From the NCBI GenBank assembly GCA_946406665.1, contig CAMJLE010000004.1:1-48105 (forward strand): a DNA stretch of 48,105 nucleotides, in the 5' to 3' direction. The translations under genes were made by a program, and so were the position numbers. Below, piece by piece: positions 26,916 through 34,752 of this stretch (position 1 is its first letter; every line of letters starts with the position of its first letter). Source of the stretch: an uncultured Candidatus Saccharibacteria bacterium (GTDB taxonomy: Bacteria; Patescibacteriota; Saccharimonadia; Saccharimonadales; Saccharimonadaceae). The notes under the pieces were generated by a model. That model was not told the origin of the DNA. It saw only the letters and a list, made by a program, of their open reading frames with translations, and did not search any database.

Positions 26916-27383
26916 ATGCAGATAAAACATTTTTTCAAGAGAATTGCGTTAGTATTAGGGGTGGCAGCGATGGGGATAATGAGTCTCGGTGGTGGATTAG
27001 CGTGGGCGGAAGCGCCGGCAGACGTGACGGTAAAGCCTGAACGTGAGGAGAAATGCGCGACCATCTTGTATGTTTTTTGCGAGTCGGCCGAGAATAATGG
27101 CGAGCAGACGATAAAAGATTTAATTAAATTCATAATTAGCGTCATATCCATAGGTATTGGCGTATTGGCGACGATTGGCATAATTATTTGTGCTTACATG
27201 ATAATGACCGCAAAGAACAATGACGCACAGGTAGCAAAAGCGAAGACGCGGCTACTAGAGATTGTGATAGGGGTTGTTGTTTGGGCGGTTGGCGCGGGTG
27301 TGATTTTGTTGTTGGTACCAGATGAAGAAGCGGCAAATTTCGCCGAAGATGCGGCAGTGATTAATATGGAGATAAAAGAATGA
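26916..27383 (+). CDS. VirB2-like pilin subunit (diverged)
   Basis: The 155-aa protein has a signal peptide (1-31, ending LAWA), a short extracellular loop with two Cys, and two membrane helices at about 70-94 and 108-128 joined by a charged loop (KNNDAQVAKAKTR). This is the VirB2/TrbC pilin layout. It is the most diverged copy of seven in the window, since it lacks the GG-x2-Y-x2-S-x-G signature. Its TGA overlaps the next ATG (ATGA). A weak GAGTAAG precedes the start. Confidence 0.8.
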   Translation: MQIKHFFKRIALVLGVAAMGIMSLGGGLAWAEAPADVTVKPEREEKCATILYVFCESAENNGEQTIKDLIKFIISVISIGIGVLATIGIIICAYMIMTAKNNDAQVAKAKTRLLEIVIGVVVWAVGAGVILLLVPDEEAANFAEDAAVINMEIKE

Positions 27384-28183
27384 GAAAAAAACTAACTTCT
27401 TTTGGATTAAGCCTCGCAGTTGCGTTGGTGGCGGTTTTAGGCGCTGTTTTCGTTGCGGATAATCATGCGATTGCAATGTCCGATACGCTGATTGCGGTAC
27501 AGGCCAAGGGTACTGATGGCGGTAGCGGTGGCAGTGGCAATAGTGGCAGCTCAGAGGCAACGACCGGAACCGATAATGGCGGTAGTGCTGATACTAAGAC
27601 GGGGTCTGGAAATAAGTGTAGTGAGCATCATTTTATGGGGCTACGCGCATGGTATGACAATGTGGAGGCGGTATGCAGTGGCAGACAGCCGGAAGATGAG
27701 TATGCACTTCGTGCAATGATCTGGCTAATTGTATTAAATCTCGTGACGATGGTTTTGCAGGTGGCTGGCTACGTTTGTGTCGGTTTTGTAGTTTGGGGCG
27801 GATATCAATATATGCTCTCAAGGGGTGATGCGGGTAAAGTCGCGAGCGGCAAGAAGACTATAACGAATGCCTTAATCGGCATTGCTCTTTGTATGACTGC
27901 TTCCCTGATTTCTGGCGCAATAGTGGATATTACGTCTGGTGCGGCGGCGAACGATGCTACTTTCGTGGCATCGTTGTTTAATACGGCGTTTTTGTGGGCA
28001 GGTATTGTGTGTGCGATCGTTATCGTAATGGGCGGTATTGCATATGTAACAAGTACAGGCGAGCCGCAAAAGGTTTCTATGGCAAAGAATACTATTATGA
28101 ATGCGGCGATTGGCTTGATTATTACTTTGCTTGCGGCGGCGATTGTGAATCTGGTGGTTAATGCAATTAATAATGGCGCATAG
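27380..28183 (+). CDS. Tandem VirB2-like protein (two pilin units fused)
   Basis: The 267-aa product has a signal peptide (1-32), a Gly/Ser/Thr-rich linker (43-75), a Cys-containing region, then two copies of the two-helix pilin unit. Unit 1 carries WGGYQYMLSRGDAGKV and unit 2 MGGIAYVTSTGEPQKV, each followed by an AK/GKK-T-I and second helix. Four membrane helices result. It overlaps the preceding gene by 4 nt. Single-chain dimer pilins are unusual, so it may form a specialised base or tip piece. Confidence 0.8.
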   Translation: MRKKLTSFGLSLAVALVAVLGAVFVADNHAIAMSDTLIAVQAKGTDGGSGGSGNSGSSEATTGTDNGGSADTKTGSGNKCSEHHFMGLRAWYDNVEAVCSGRQPEDEYALRAMIWLIVLNLVTMVLQVAGYVCVGFVVWGGYQYMLSRGDAGKVASGKKTITNALIGIALCMTASLISGAIVDITSGAAANDATFVASLFNTAFLWAGIVCAIVIVMGGIAYVTSTGEPQKVSMAKNTIMNAAIGLIITLLAAAIVNLVVNAINNGA

Positions 28184-28209
28184 TAGTCTGAGCTAGAGAA
28201 GGAGAAGGA

Positions 28210-28509
28210 ATGATAGATAAGATTAAAACCATACTAGCGAACGTAGATATCGGCGGACAAGTTAGAAGCATTGAGGGGGGCGACGTCAGTTTAGAGGCGT
28301 CTGTTCGAAATATATTGTCGGTCGTGTTTGCGGTGGTTGGTATTGTTGCGGTAATTGTAATAGTTGTAGGTGGCGTTAATTATATAATTTCGCAAGGTGA
28401 TGCCTCAAAGATCCAGAAGGCAAAAAATACTATTTTGTACGGAATTGTTGGCCTAATCGTGACCCTAGCGGCGTTTGCAATAGTGAACTTTGTAATGAGT
28501 GGTCTATAA
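28210..28509 (+). CDS. VirB2-like pilin subunit, no signal peptide
   Basis: The 99-aa protein has two membrane helices (about 35-56 and 75-97) with the family motif GGVNYIISQGDASKIQKAK between them, then YGIVGLIVTLAAFAIVNF. The first 30 residues are polar with no signal sequence, unlike the copies at 26916 and 28587. GAGAAGGAG stands before the ATG. It follows the tandem-fusion gene by 26 bases, so it is in the same operon. Confidence 0.82.
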   Translation: MIDKIKTILANVDIGGQVRSIEGGDVSLEASVRNILSVVFAVVGIVAVIVIVVGGVNYIISQGDASKIQKAKNTILYGIVGLIVTLAAFAIVNFVMSGL

Positions 28510-28586
28510 TTTTATACAAATTAATGTTGTAATATGATAGAATTACATTAAAGTTTTCGTTTAAAGAATTGAAGGAGAAAAACTGA

Positions 28587-29084
28587 ATGAAAAAAAGTGG
28601 CATATTAGCGAGAGCGTTCGTGGCAGTAGCTTTCGTTGCGATTATGTTAGGTGGCTCGTTCGCTAGCGCGCTGGATGCGTGTGTTGGTGAAGGAAACAAG
28701 TATCCTAATTTGGCCATTGATAACCCTGGTGATGGCTATGTTTATTGCCAGAGAGTCAAAGTTAACGAAGAATATCACAATATTTACGCAAAGTCTTCTC
28801 ATGACTGTGCGCAGGCAGGTGCTCTAGCAACTAACCCAGATACCTGTAACGATGGCGACCTCAACGATATGATCAGAATGATTATTACTACTGTTATCTT
28901 TGCAGTAGGTATGGTTGCGGTAATTATGATTATCATTGGTGGCGTTAACTACGCTACGTCTCAGGGTGATGCCGCTAAGGTTAAGAAAGGTAAAGACACG
29001 ATTCTCTATGGTATTATCGGTCTCGTAATTGCGATATTGGCCTTTGCGATTGTAAGCTTCGTACTTAGCGCCCTTCAAAGTTAA
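28587..29084 (+). CDS. VirB2-like pilin subunit with Cys-rich ectodomain
   Basis: The 165-aa protein has a signal peptide (1-29), an extracellular stretch of about 60 residues with five Cys after the signal, then the two-helix unit with GGVNYATSQGDAAKVKKGK. Such a Cys-bearing head makes it the most elaborate single-unit copy here. AAGGAGAAAA stands before the ATG. The 77-nt gap before it contains -10-like sequence (TGATAGAAT near 28534), and a terminator follows, so it may have its own promoter. Confidence 0.82.
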   Translation: MKKSGILARAFVAVAFVAIMLGGSFASALDACVGEGNKYPNLAIDNPGDGYVYCQRVKVNEEYHNIYAKSSHDCAQAGALATNPDTCNDGDLNDMIRMIITTVIFAVGMVAVIMIIIGGVNYATSQGDAAKVKKGKDTILYGIIGLVIAILAFAIVSFVLSALQS

Positions 29085-29108
29085 TTAAGCGAAAAGAAAT
29101 TCTAAAAA

Positions 29109-29134
29109 GCACCCTCCTCTGCGGGGGTGTTTTA
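29109..29134 (+). terminator. Terminator after the fourth pilin gene
   Basis: CACCC pairs with GGGTG around a CTCCTCTGCGG loop and is followed by TTTTATT. Confidence 0.65.
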
Positions 29135-29147
29135 TTGTGGCTTTTTA

Positions 29148-29156
29148 TGTTATTAT
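29148..29156 (+). promoter_or_regulatory. Extended -10 promoter
   Basis: TGTTATTAT gives a leader of about 18 nt that contains the AGGAG site of the gene starting at 29181. Confidence 0.55.
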
Positions 29157-29180
29157 TTAAGGCAAATAAGGAGAATAATA

Positions 29181-29606
29181 ATGAAGAATCTTAAGGATGT
29201 GGCAAAAGAGGCAGGAGCTGTTCTCACGATTGCTGCATTGACGGTAGCAACGACTGGTGTGCGTGTATTCGCCGAGGGCGGAACTGCCGGCGGTGACGGC
29301 GGTGAGGTGTCCGGAGGAGGCGCAACAGAGAATGCGCGAAATGGCGTAAATAATGTTAACCCTGGTGCAGAGACTGATTTGAACAAGATGGTATCACTAA
29401 TTTTTAACGTTGTCTTTACGGTCGTAGGTGTAGTTGCAGTAGCATTTATTATCATTGGCGGCGTTAATTATATATTGTCTCAGGGCGATGCCGCTAAGGT
29501 GCAGAAGGCAAAGAGCACGATTCTATACGGCGTAATTGGCCTAGTAGTTGTGTTGTTGGCGTTTGCGATTGTAAACTTCGTACTTAACGGTCTAGCAGGA
29601 CAGTAG
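29181..29606 (+). CDS. VirB2-like pilin subunit with Gly-rich N-terminus
   Basis: The 141-aa product, from the ATG with AAGGAG upstream, has a signal peptide (1-28, ending VFA), a Gly/Glu-rich extracellular segment, and two membrane helices with GGVNYILSQGDAAKVQKAK between. A longer frame upstream exists but has no ribosome site and reads through the promoter. It is the clearest match to the family consensus. Its terminator (29625) is followed directly by the next promoter, so each of the last pilin genes is a separate unit. Confidence 0.85.
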   Translation: MKNLKDVAKEAGAVLTIAALTVATTGVRVFAEGGTAGGDGGEVSGGGATENARNGVNNVNPGAETDLNKMVSLIFNVVFTVVGVVAVAFIIIGGVNYILSQGDAAKVQKAKSTILYGVIGLVVVLLAFAIVNFVLNGLAGQ

Positions 29607-29624
29607 ATTAAACTAGCTACATCG

Positions 29625-29654
29625 ATGCCCCTGCCCCGAGTGCAGGGGCATTTT
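29625..29654 (+). terminator. Terminator of the fifth pilin gene
   Basis: A perfect 10-bp stem (ATGCCCCTGC with GCAGGGGCAT), loop CCCGAGT, then TTTTG. Confidence 0.85.
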
Positions 29655-29659
29655 GTTTA

Positions 29660-29668
29660 TGGTATTAT
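29660..29668 (+). promoter_or_regulatory. Extended -10 promoter, leaderless start
   Basis: TGGTATTAT is followed by seven bases and the ATG at 29676. It begins only six bases after the terminator T-run. Confidence 0.6.
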
Positions 29669-29675
29669 TCATAAT

Positions 29676-30008
29676 ATGAATAGGCCATTGAATGTTGCGC
29701 AAATAATTGGCGAAGTGATAGATCCGGGATCAGCTCATGAGGGAGCGTCGCAAATAATACGAACCCTGGAAGGGCCGGACTTAATCGAGATTGTGAGGAA
29801 TCTATTAAATACGACGCTCGGAGTGGTCGGAGTGGTTGCAGTGATTATGATAATTATCGGCGGTTTTTATTATACGACATCGCAAGGGTCGCCAGAGAAA
29901 GTGCAAAAAGGTAAAAATACAATTCTGTACGGGATTGTGGGGATGATTATATGCTTATCAGCTTTTGCGATTGTGAATTTTATTTTGGCAAGCTTGAGCG
30001 GGAGTTGA
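29676..30008 (+). CDS. VirB2-like pilin subunit, leaderless
   Basis: Starting at ATG 29676 the product has 110 residues: a polar N-terminus without signal peptide, then two membrane helices (about 46-66 and 84-106) separated by GGFYYTTSQGSPEKVQKGK. A frame extending upstream would translate the terminator hairpin of the previous gene and is rejected. No Shine-Dalgarno is present, consistent with a leaderless mRNA from the -10 box at 29663-29668. It ends in TGA. Confidence 0.8.
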   Translation: MNRPLNVAQIIGEVIDPGSAHEGASQIIRTLEGPDLIEIVRNLLNTTLGVVGVVAVIMIIIGGFYYTTSQGSPEKVQKGKNTILYGIVGMIICLSAFAIVNFILASLSGS

Positions 30009-30027
30009 TCTGTTCATAGAAGGCAGC

Positions 30028-30061
30028 AAAAAAGTCACTCGGTTTCTTGAGTGACTTTTTT
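30028..30061. terminator. Bidirectional terminator
   Basis: A 13-bp perfect stem (AAAAAAGTCACTC with GAGTGACTTTTTT) has runs of A and T on both sides. It serves the pilin gene and the convergent Hsp20 gene. Confidence 0.9.
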
Positions 30062-30067
30062 GTGAGA

Positions 30068-30586
30068 TTAGTTAATCTGAATGCGCTTTGGAGCTTCGGT
30101 CTTTTCTTTTTCGAAGGAGATAGTAAGGACCCCGTCTTTAAGGACAGCCTCGACGCCATCTTCTTTGACCTGAATTGGCAATGCGATAGTGCGGCTGAAT
30201 TCGCCCCAGTAGCATTCTTGGATGTGCCATTGAGTAGCTTTGTCGTCTTCTCCGCCATTGAGAACGCCGGAAATAGTTAGGATGTTGTCTGAAATTGAGA
30301 CATCTAGATCTTTGCGTTCGATGCCTGCAGTACGAGCCTTGATGACGAGTTTGTCGTTGGTTTCATATACGTCGACTGCTAATTGGCCTGGGATATCGTC
30401 GGCGCCGTCATCCCAACCCTCGCCGTCATCGACATATTCTTCTTCTACGATGGTAGTTTCTTCTGCTGGAGTGTTGACTGGAGTTTCCACCGGTTCCTCT
30501 TCTGCAACTAGTCCAGAGTTATCGCCCTCTAAAAAGGCTGCTGTGAGCTCATCATCTAAGCTCATGTCGTCTTGTTTACGAGCCAT
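30068..30586 (-). CDS. Small heat shock protein, Hsp20/alpha-crystallin family
   Basis: The 172-aa protein has an acidic, Glu/Thr-rich N-terminal region (1-63) and an alpha-crystallin domain (about 66-165) with LVIKARTAGIERKDLDVSI and the closing GVLTISFEK. It holds unfolded proteins in an ATP-independent way. The long acidic N-terminus is unlike the usual hydrophobic Hsp20 N-terminus. GGAGG precedes the ATG. No CIRCE-like repeat is seen upstream. Confidence 0.92.
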   Translation of the reverse strand: MARKQDDMSLDDELTAAFLEGDNSGLVAEEEPVETPVNTPAEETTIVEEEYVDDGEGWDDGADDIPGQLAVDVYETNDKLVIKARTAGIERKDLDVSISDNILTISGVLNGGEDDKATQWHIQECYWGEFSRTIALPIQVKEDGVEAVLKDGVLTISFEKEKTEAPKRIQIN

Positions 30587-30675
30587 AGTTTTTTATATTC
30601 CTCCACTAATTTACACTCTTAAGCTTTATTATAGGGGGCATTATTCGTAAAATCAAGAAGAAAGGAGGCTTTGTT

Positions 30676-31344
30676 GTGAAAAATACAATCATTGGGAAAA
30701 TTGGCGAAGCGATATGTCCTCAATCATGTATTTCATGTGGAAAAGTAGGTGGATTATTATGTGAATGTTGTAAAAAATACATCACGGAGGGCGATAATTG
30801 TAAATGTTTAAGGTGTGGTCAGAAGCTATACATGAGAGTTTGCAAGAATTGCGAACTGCCCTTCCGGGAGCAATACTGAGTCGGCGAGAGAGCGGATTCA
30901 TTGAGGGCGCTGATTAATTTATATAAATATGAATGTGCGAGAAGTTGCGCGACGATTTTTGCGAATCTACTTTTTGAAATGTTTGGGTCATTTACGAACG
31001 AAAAAATAATCGTGCCTTTACCTACAATAGAAAAACATAAAAGGATGCGCGGTTTTGATCATACGGGATTATTGGCGCGGAGGATAGCGTGAAGGTGTGG
31101 CGGAAATGTAGCGTTATTAATGGGGCGGCAGAATAATGCCGTACAAGTGGGCGCGAGCGCGGAAATGCGATTCAGGCAAGCTAATAACGCATACCGTATT
31201 GTCGACGTCGTGAGTTGCGATAATGAGTATATGTTATTGGATGACGTATGGACGACTGGTAGCAGTATGATGGCGGCTTGTGAGCTGTTCAAAAAGAATG
31301 GGGCCAGGAATGTGTCGGTAATTGTATTAGCTAAAAGTGGGTAA
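30676..31344 (+). pseudogene. comF: comF homolog interrupted by two in-frame UGA codons
   Basis: One reading frame from GTG 30676 (AAAGGAGG upstream) to TAA 31342-31344 encodes a complete ComF-like protein of about 220 residues, except that TGA codons stand at 30877-30879 and 31090-31092. Visible ComF parts are the N-terminal zinc finger (four CxxC pairs among Cys residues 14-56), the LINLYKYE motif after the first stop, RMRGFDH, and the phosphoribosyltransferase loop MLLDDVWTTGSS after the second. There is no frameshift. ComF helps DNA uptake in naturally competent bacteria. Either this is a recent pseudogene or the UGAs are read through. UGA ends normal genes nearby. Confidence 0.8.
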
Positions 31345-31346
31345 AA

Positions 31347-31745
31347 CTAGACCGTCGTAGTGCCGCCGACTGCGCTGATGACGAAGTTGACAATTGCAAA
31401 AGCGAGGATGGCAATGATGAGGCCGATGATGGCGTACATAATAGTATTTTTAGCATCGGTGACCTTTTTGCTGTCGCCGCCCGAAATGATATAGCGGAGA
31501 CCACCTACAATCAGCATAATTACGGAAATGATACCTACAGCGAAAAGTACGGTGTTGGTGATTTTCGTGAAGACGCCACTCGTACCAATAAGGTCTGCAG
31601 GCATGCCGTTAGCGCGGGCAGCTTCGGCGCCGGCCTGGGCGGGGTTATCATAATTCATAGCGGCCATAGCTCTACCGGTCATAAGAGTAGCCATGGTGGC
31701 TGCGCCAGTAAGAATTTGCCCTGTTTTCTCTAATGCTTTTTTCAT
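31347..31745 (-). CDS. VirB2-like pilin subunit, minus-strand copy
   Basis: The 132-aa product has a signal peptide (1-28), a short extracellular part, and two membrane helices (about 60-84 and 102-126) with GGLRYIISGGDSKKVTDAK between and YAIIGLIIAILAFAIVNF after. It is the seventh copy, lying apart from the operon and convergent with comF with only two bases between stops. No clear Shine-Dalgarno is visible upstream of the ATG. Confidence 0.82.
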   Translation of the reverse strand: MKKALEKTGQILTGAATMATLMTGRAMAAMNYDNPAQAGAEAARANGMPADLIGTSGVFTKITNTVLFAVGIISVIMLIVGGLRYIISGGDSKKVTDAKNTIMYAIIGLIIAILAFAIVNFVISAVGGTTTV

Positions 31746-31851
31746 ATTGATATGCTCTAATTTACCCTTAAGATAGATAAATTATACATTAATGTTTAAG
31801 AGATGGCAAATAGTGCAAAAATACTAATATTGTGTTAGGATATAGATTATT

Positions 31852-31944
31852 GGAGGGTTACCCAAGTGGCTGAAGGGGACGGTTTGCTAAATCGTTAGAC
31901 TGGCGAAAGCTGGTGCGAGAGTTCGAATCTCTCACCCTCCGCCA
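31852..31944 (+). tRNA. tRNA-Ser (anticodon GCU)
   Basis: A full cloverleaf: acceptor GGAGGGT with ACCCTCC, anticodon stem ACGGT/ATCGT with loop TTGCTAA (GCU), a long class II variable arm and T-loop GTTCGAATC. CCA is encoded. It reads AGC and AGU. Confidence 0.95.
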
Positions 31945-31949
31945 AAAGG

Positions 31950-31973
31950 CGCTCAAGTGATTGGGCGTTTTTT
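31950..31973 (+). terminator. Terminator after tRNA-Ser
   Basis: CGCTCA pairs with TGGGCG (one G-U) and six T follow. Confidence 0.6.
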
Positions 31974-32002
31974 GGTGCAATAATGTGTTGTCTTTTTTCT
32001 TA

Positions 32003-32011
32003 TGGTATAAT
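32003..32011 (+). promoter_or_regulatory. Extended -10 promoter, leaderless start
   Basis: TGGTATAAT is followed by six bases and the ATG at 32018. Confidence 0.65.
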
Positions 32012-32017
32012 TTCATT

Positions 32018-32482
32018 ATGGCGAATAAGACTTTAGTGAACTGGGAAGCTCGAGAATACATCGAGTATAAAAAGAACACCGGATGGTATATCGGTTTAGC
32101 TGCTATCACTATCGGTTTATGCGCGGTTGCTATTTTCATGCAGCAATGGACGTTTTTGTTGTTAATTGTCGTGGCGGTGGTCGCATTGTTGACCTATACT
32201 TTGCGCAGTCCGAGACTATTACACTACTCTTTGACTGACAAGGGGCTGTCGGAAGGAAATAACTTGTACGTGTTTAGCGATTTTAAGTCGTTTGGTGTAT
32301 TGAATGAGAATAATCATTATTCGATTGTATTGATGCCTAAAAAGCGTTTTGGGTCGCGTGTGACTGTTTACTTCCCCGAGGCAGAGGGCGAGCAGATTGT
32401 GGATGTGTTTGGTGCCCATTTGCCGATGGAGCCTGTGAAGCTGGACTTGTTGGATAGATTGGTGAAGTTCTTGAGAATTTAG
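32018..32482 (+). CDS. Small two-TM protein with PH-like C-terminal domain
   Basis: The 154-aa product, from the leaderless ATG, begins MANKTLVNWEAREYIEYKK, has two membrane helices (about 23-42 and 45-63), and a C-terminal domain (70-154) of alternating beta strands that resembles bacterial PH-like domains (HYSLTDKGLSEGNNLYVFSD, then FGSRVTVYFPE). Frames extending upstream would translate the -10 box and are rejected. The function is not known. The resemblance to a bacterial PH domain is only by eye. Confidence 0.75.
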   Translation: MANKTLVNWEAREYIEYKKNTGWYIGLAAITIGLCAVAIFMQQWTFLLLIVVAVVALLTYTLRSPRLLHYSLTDKGLSEGNNLYVFSDFKSFGVLNENNHYSIVLMPKKRFGSRVTVYFPEAEGEQIVDVFGAHLPMEPVKLDLLDRLVKFLRI

Positions 32483-32540
32483 CATAAACATGTTAGTGTA
32501 TTAGTAAGATTAAGATTAGATTTTAAAAAAGGTGGGCAAA

Positions 32541-33038
32541 ATGGAACAGACAAATGCTGCAACCGCAGACGAGTTGCAACAAGCAATTAATAGCATTACG
32601 AACGGCGGGGCTGCTACGGGGGCGGCCGATGCGGTAGCTCAAGCTGCGGCGGCGGTGCCAGCTGCAGGAGAAGCGGCAACTGTTGCGGCGGATCCTGCGG
32701 CGGCGGCTGTAGCTGCGGCGGCGGTGCCAACGGCGCCAATTATGTCGATGAAAGCTCAATATGGAGATCCTGATTTGGACAGAGTAAAGTCGATGGCCTT
32801 GAGTGACTTGCGGCCGCTGTTGGAAAAAGTTGATATCCCGGCAGAAAAGAAATTTATTATCTACAAGGATATTTTGGAGCTGACCGAGGATAAGGCCTGC
32901 ATCGAGCCGGCTTATGCAGCGGCTCGTCAAATTGCCGACGAAAAAACAAAGGGCGAAGCATTAGTGTTTATCGTTGAGTGTATCGATAAGCTTGGTATTC
33001 AGATGCCTGTTGGCAGCGAAGAAGAGGAAGAACAATAA
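32541..33038 (+). CDS. Ala-rich protein of unknown function
   Basis: The 165-aa product, from the ATG with AGGTGG upstream, has a polar N-terminus, an Ala-rich low-complexity tract (about 25-70) and a folded-looking helical C-terminal part (75-155) with LSDLRPLLEKVDIPAEKKF, ending in an acidic Glu tail. No membrane segment or signal is seen. It stands alone between tRNA-Ser's neighbour and groEL, with a terminator at 33059. I do not recognise a family. Confidence 0.7.
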   Translation: MEQTNAATADELQQAINSITNGGAATGAADAVAQAAAAVPAAGEAATVAADPAAAAVAAAAVPTAPIMSMKAQYGDPDLDRVKSMALSDLRPLLEKVDIPAEKKFIIYKDILELTEDKACIEPAYAAARQIADEKTKGEALVFIVECIDKLGIQMPVGSEEEEEQ

Positions 33039-33058
33039 TCTAATCTTATATAAGCTTT

Positions 33059-33087
33059 AAAATACCCCCGTGTTTCGGGGGTATTTT
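33059..33087. terminator. Bidirectional terminator
   Basis: A 12-bp perfect stem AAAATACCCCCG/CGGGGGTATTTT with loop TGTTT serves the Ala-rich gene and convergent groEL. Confidence 0.9.
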
Positions 33088-33116
33088 GTGTGTGAGGTTT
33101 GTTTTGGAGGTGCGTA

Positions 33117-34742
33117 TTAGTACATTCCGCCCATGCCGGCGCCAGCGGCGGCAGTATCGTTCTTTTCTGGTAACTCAACTACGAGAGCACCCATAGTAAT
33201 GGTAGTAGCAGCGATACTAACGGCGTTTTGTACGGCTTCGCGAGTGACGCGAGCTGGGTCGATAACGCCTGCCTTTTTGAGGTCGATGAGCCCCTGCTCT
33301 GGCGCCATTACATTGATGCCAAACCCGTCTTTGGCGGCCTCGACTTCGGCGAGAAGTGCTTGACTATTGAGGCCGGCGTTGCCGGTAATATGGACAAATG
33401 GAGCCTTGAGGGCATTCTTGAGGATAGCTGCGCCGGCATTGTCATCCTTGAGCTTTTTGCTGAGATTAACGAGCGTAACGCCTCCGCCTGGAACGATACC
33501 TTCGTCAAGGGCGGCTTTGGTGGCAGCGACGGCGTCATCGACGCGATATTTCTTTTCGTCGATTTCGGTTTCAGTGGCGCCACCAACCTTAATGACGGCT
33601 ACGCGACCCTTGAGGGCGGCAGCGCGCTTATTAAACTCACCGGTTTCGTAATCCGAAGTGGAGGCTTCGGCTTGCGCTTCGATTTGAGCGATGCGTGCTT
33701 TGACCTCAGTTTGCTTCCCTGCACCTTTAATAATGGTGGTTTCGTCTTTTGTGGCAATGATTTTGTGGGCGGAGCCAAGAACTTCGAGGCCGGAGTTTTC
33801 GAGGCTCATACCTTTATCGGCGGAGACCACGGTGGCGCCAGTAAGGATTGCGATGTCTTCCATAATTTCTTTGCGACGATCGCCGAAAGCTGGAGCTTTG
33901 AGGACGAGCGTATTGAATACGCCTTTGAGTTTATTGAGGACTAGAACGCTAAGCGCTTCACCTTCGACCTCTTCAGCGATAATGACAAGGTCTTTGCGAC
34001 CAGTTTGAGCCATTTTTTCGAGGAATGGCACAATGTCGTTGACAGCGGATATTTTCTTGTCGGTAATAAGGATATCGGGTTTATCAAAGATGGCCTCTTG
34101 GCGATTTGCATCAGTGACGAAGAAGGCGGAAGCAAAACCTTTGTCATAGGTGAAGCCTTCGGTAATTTCGGACTGCATCTCGAGGCCTTGCCCCTGCTCT
34201 ACTGTGACAACGCCGTCTTTGCCGATTTTCTCGATTACATCAGCGATAAGCTTACCAATTTCGGCATCGCCGGCAGAAATAGTGGCAACTTCGGCAATTT
34301 TTTGGCTGTCGCCGTCGATTTTTTCGGCAGTCTTGTTGATGCCTTTGACGATTTCTGCGCCAGCAGCCTCAATACCCTTGCGAAGATCCATTGGATTGTG
34401 GCCAGCTGCAATAAGTTTGTTAGCCTCGGCGATAATATTGTAAGTAAGGACAGTTACAGTTGTAGTGCCGTCGCCGGCGACTTTGTTGAGTTTTTGTGCG
34501 GCAGTCTTAATGAGCTTTGCACCCATCTCGTAGCCGAGAGTTGCATCGTCTTCTTTGGGAAGCTCGACGGCTTCGGCAACTGTGACGCCGTCATGGGTAA
34601 TGGTTGGTGCGCCGTAGCTTTTTTCGATAATTACATTACGGCCTTTAGGACCAAATGTAACTTTAACTGCATCGTAGAGAGCCTTGGCGCCGCCGAGAAT
34701 TTTCTCGCGAGCTTCGGCATCATAAAATACTTTCTTTGCCAT
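33117..34742 (-). CDS. groL: Chaperonin GroEL (Hsp60)
   Basis: The 541-aa protein has every GroEL mark: VTFGPKGRNVI near residue 28-38, the ATP motif GDGTTTVTVL near 84-93, and a C-terminal Gly/Met tail GAGMGGMY. It forms the double-ring folding chamber closed by GroES. AAAGGAG precedes the ATG. It lies 10 bases after groES in one operon under the CIRCE-controlled promoter. Confidence 0.98.
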   Translation of the reverse strand: MAKKVFYDAEAREKILGGAKALYDAVKVTFGPKGRNVIIEKSYGAPTITHDGVTVAEAVELPKEDDATLGYEMGAKLIKTAAQKLNKVAGDGTTTVTVLTYNIIAEANKLIAAGHNPMDLRKGIEAAGAEIVKGINKTAEKIDGDSQKIAEVATISAGDAEIGKLIADVIEKIGKDGVVTVEQGQGLEMQSEITEGFTYDKGFASAFFVTDANRQEAIFDKPDILITDKKISAVNDIVPFLEKMAQTGRKDLVIIAEEVEGEALSVLVLNKLKGVFNTLVLKAPAFGDRRKEIMEDIAILTGATVVSADKGMSLENSGLEVLGSAHKIIATKDETTIIKGAGKQTEVKARIAQIEAQAEASTSDYETGEFNKRAAALKGRVAVIKVGGATETEIDEKKYRVDDAVAATKAALDEGIVPGGGVTLVNLSKKLKDDNAGAAILKNALKAPFVHITGNAGLNSQALLAEVEAAKDGFGINVMAPEQGLIDLKKAGVIDPARVTREAVQNAVSIAATTITMGALVVELPEKNDTAAAGAGMGGMY

Positions 34743-34752
34743 AAATTCTCCT

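Noticed and set aside
29625-29675. Upstream extension of the leaderless pilin gene by 17 codons
   Set aside because: The extension would translate the terminator hairpin and the -10 box and adds no signal peptide.
30676-31344. Alternative genetic code (UGA as Gly or Trp) to explain the comF stops
   Set aside because: UGA ends dnaA, murE, sufC, several pilin genes and the radical SAM gene at the expected protein ends, so it is a stop here.
14498-31745. Integrated prophage or transposon
   Set aside because: No integrase, transposase, capsid or portal gene is seen and no flanking direct repeats were noticed; the lysozyme-like domain alone does not indicate a phage.
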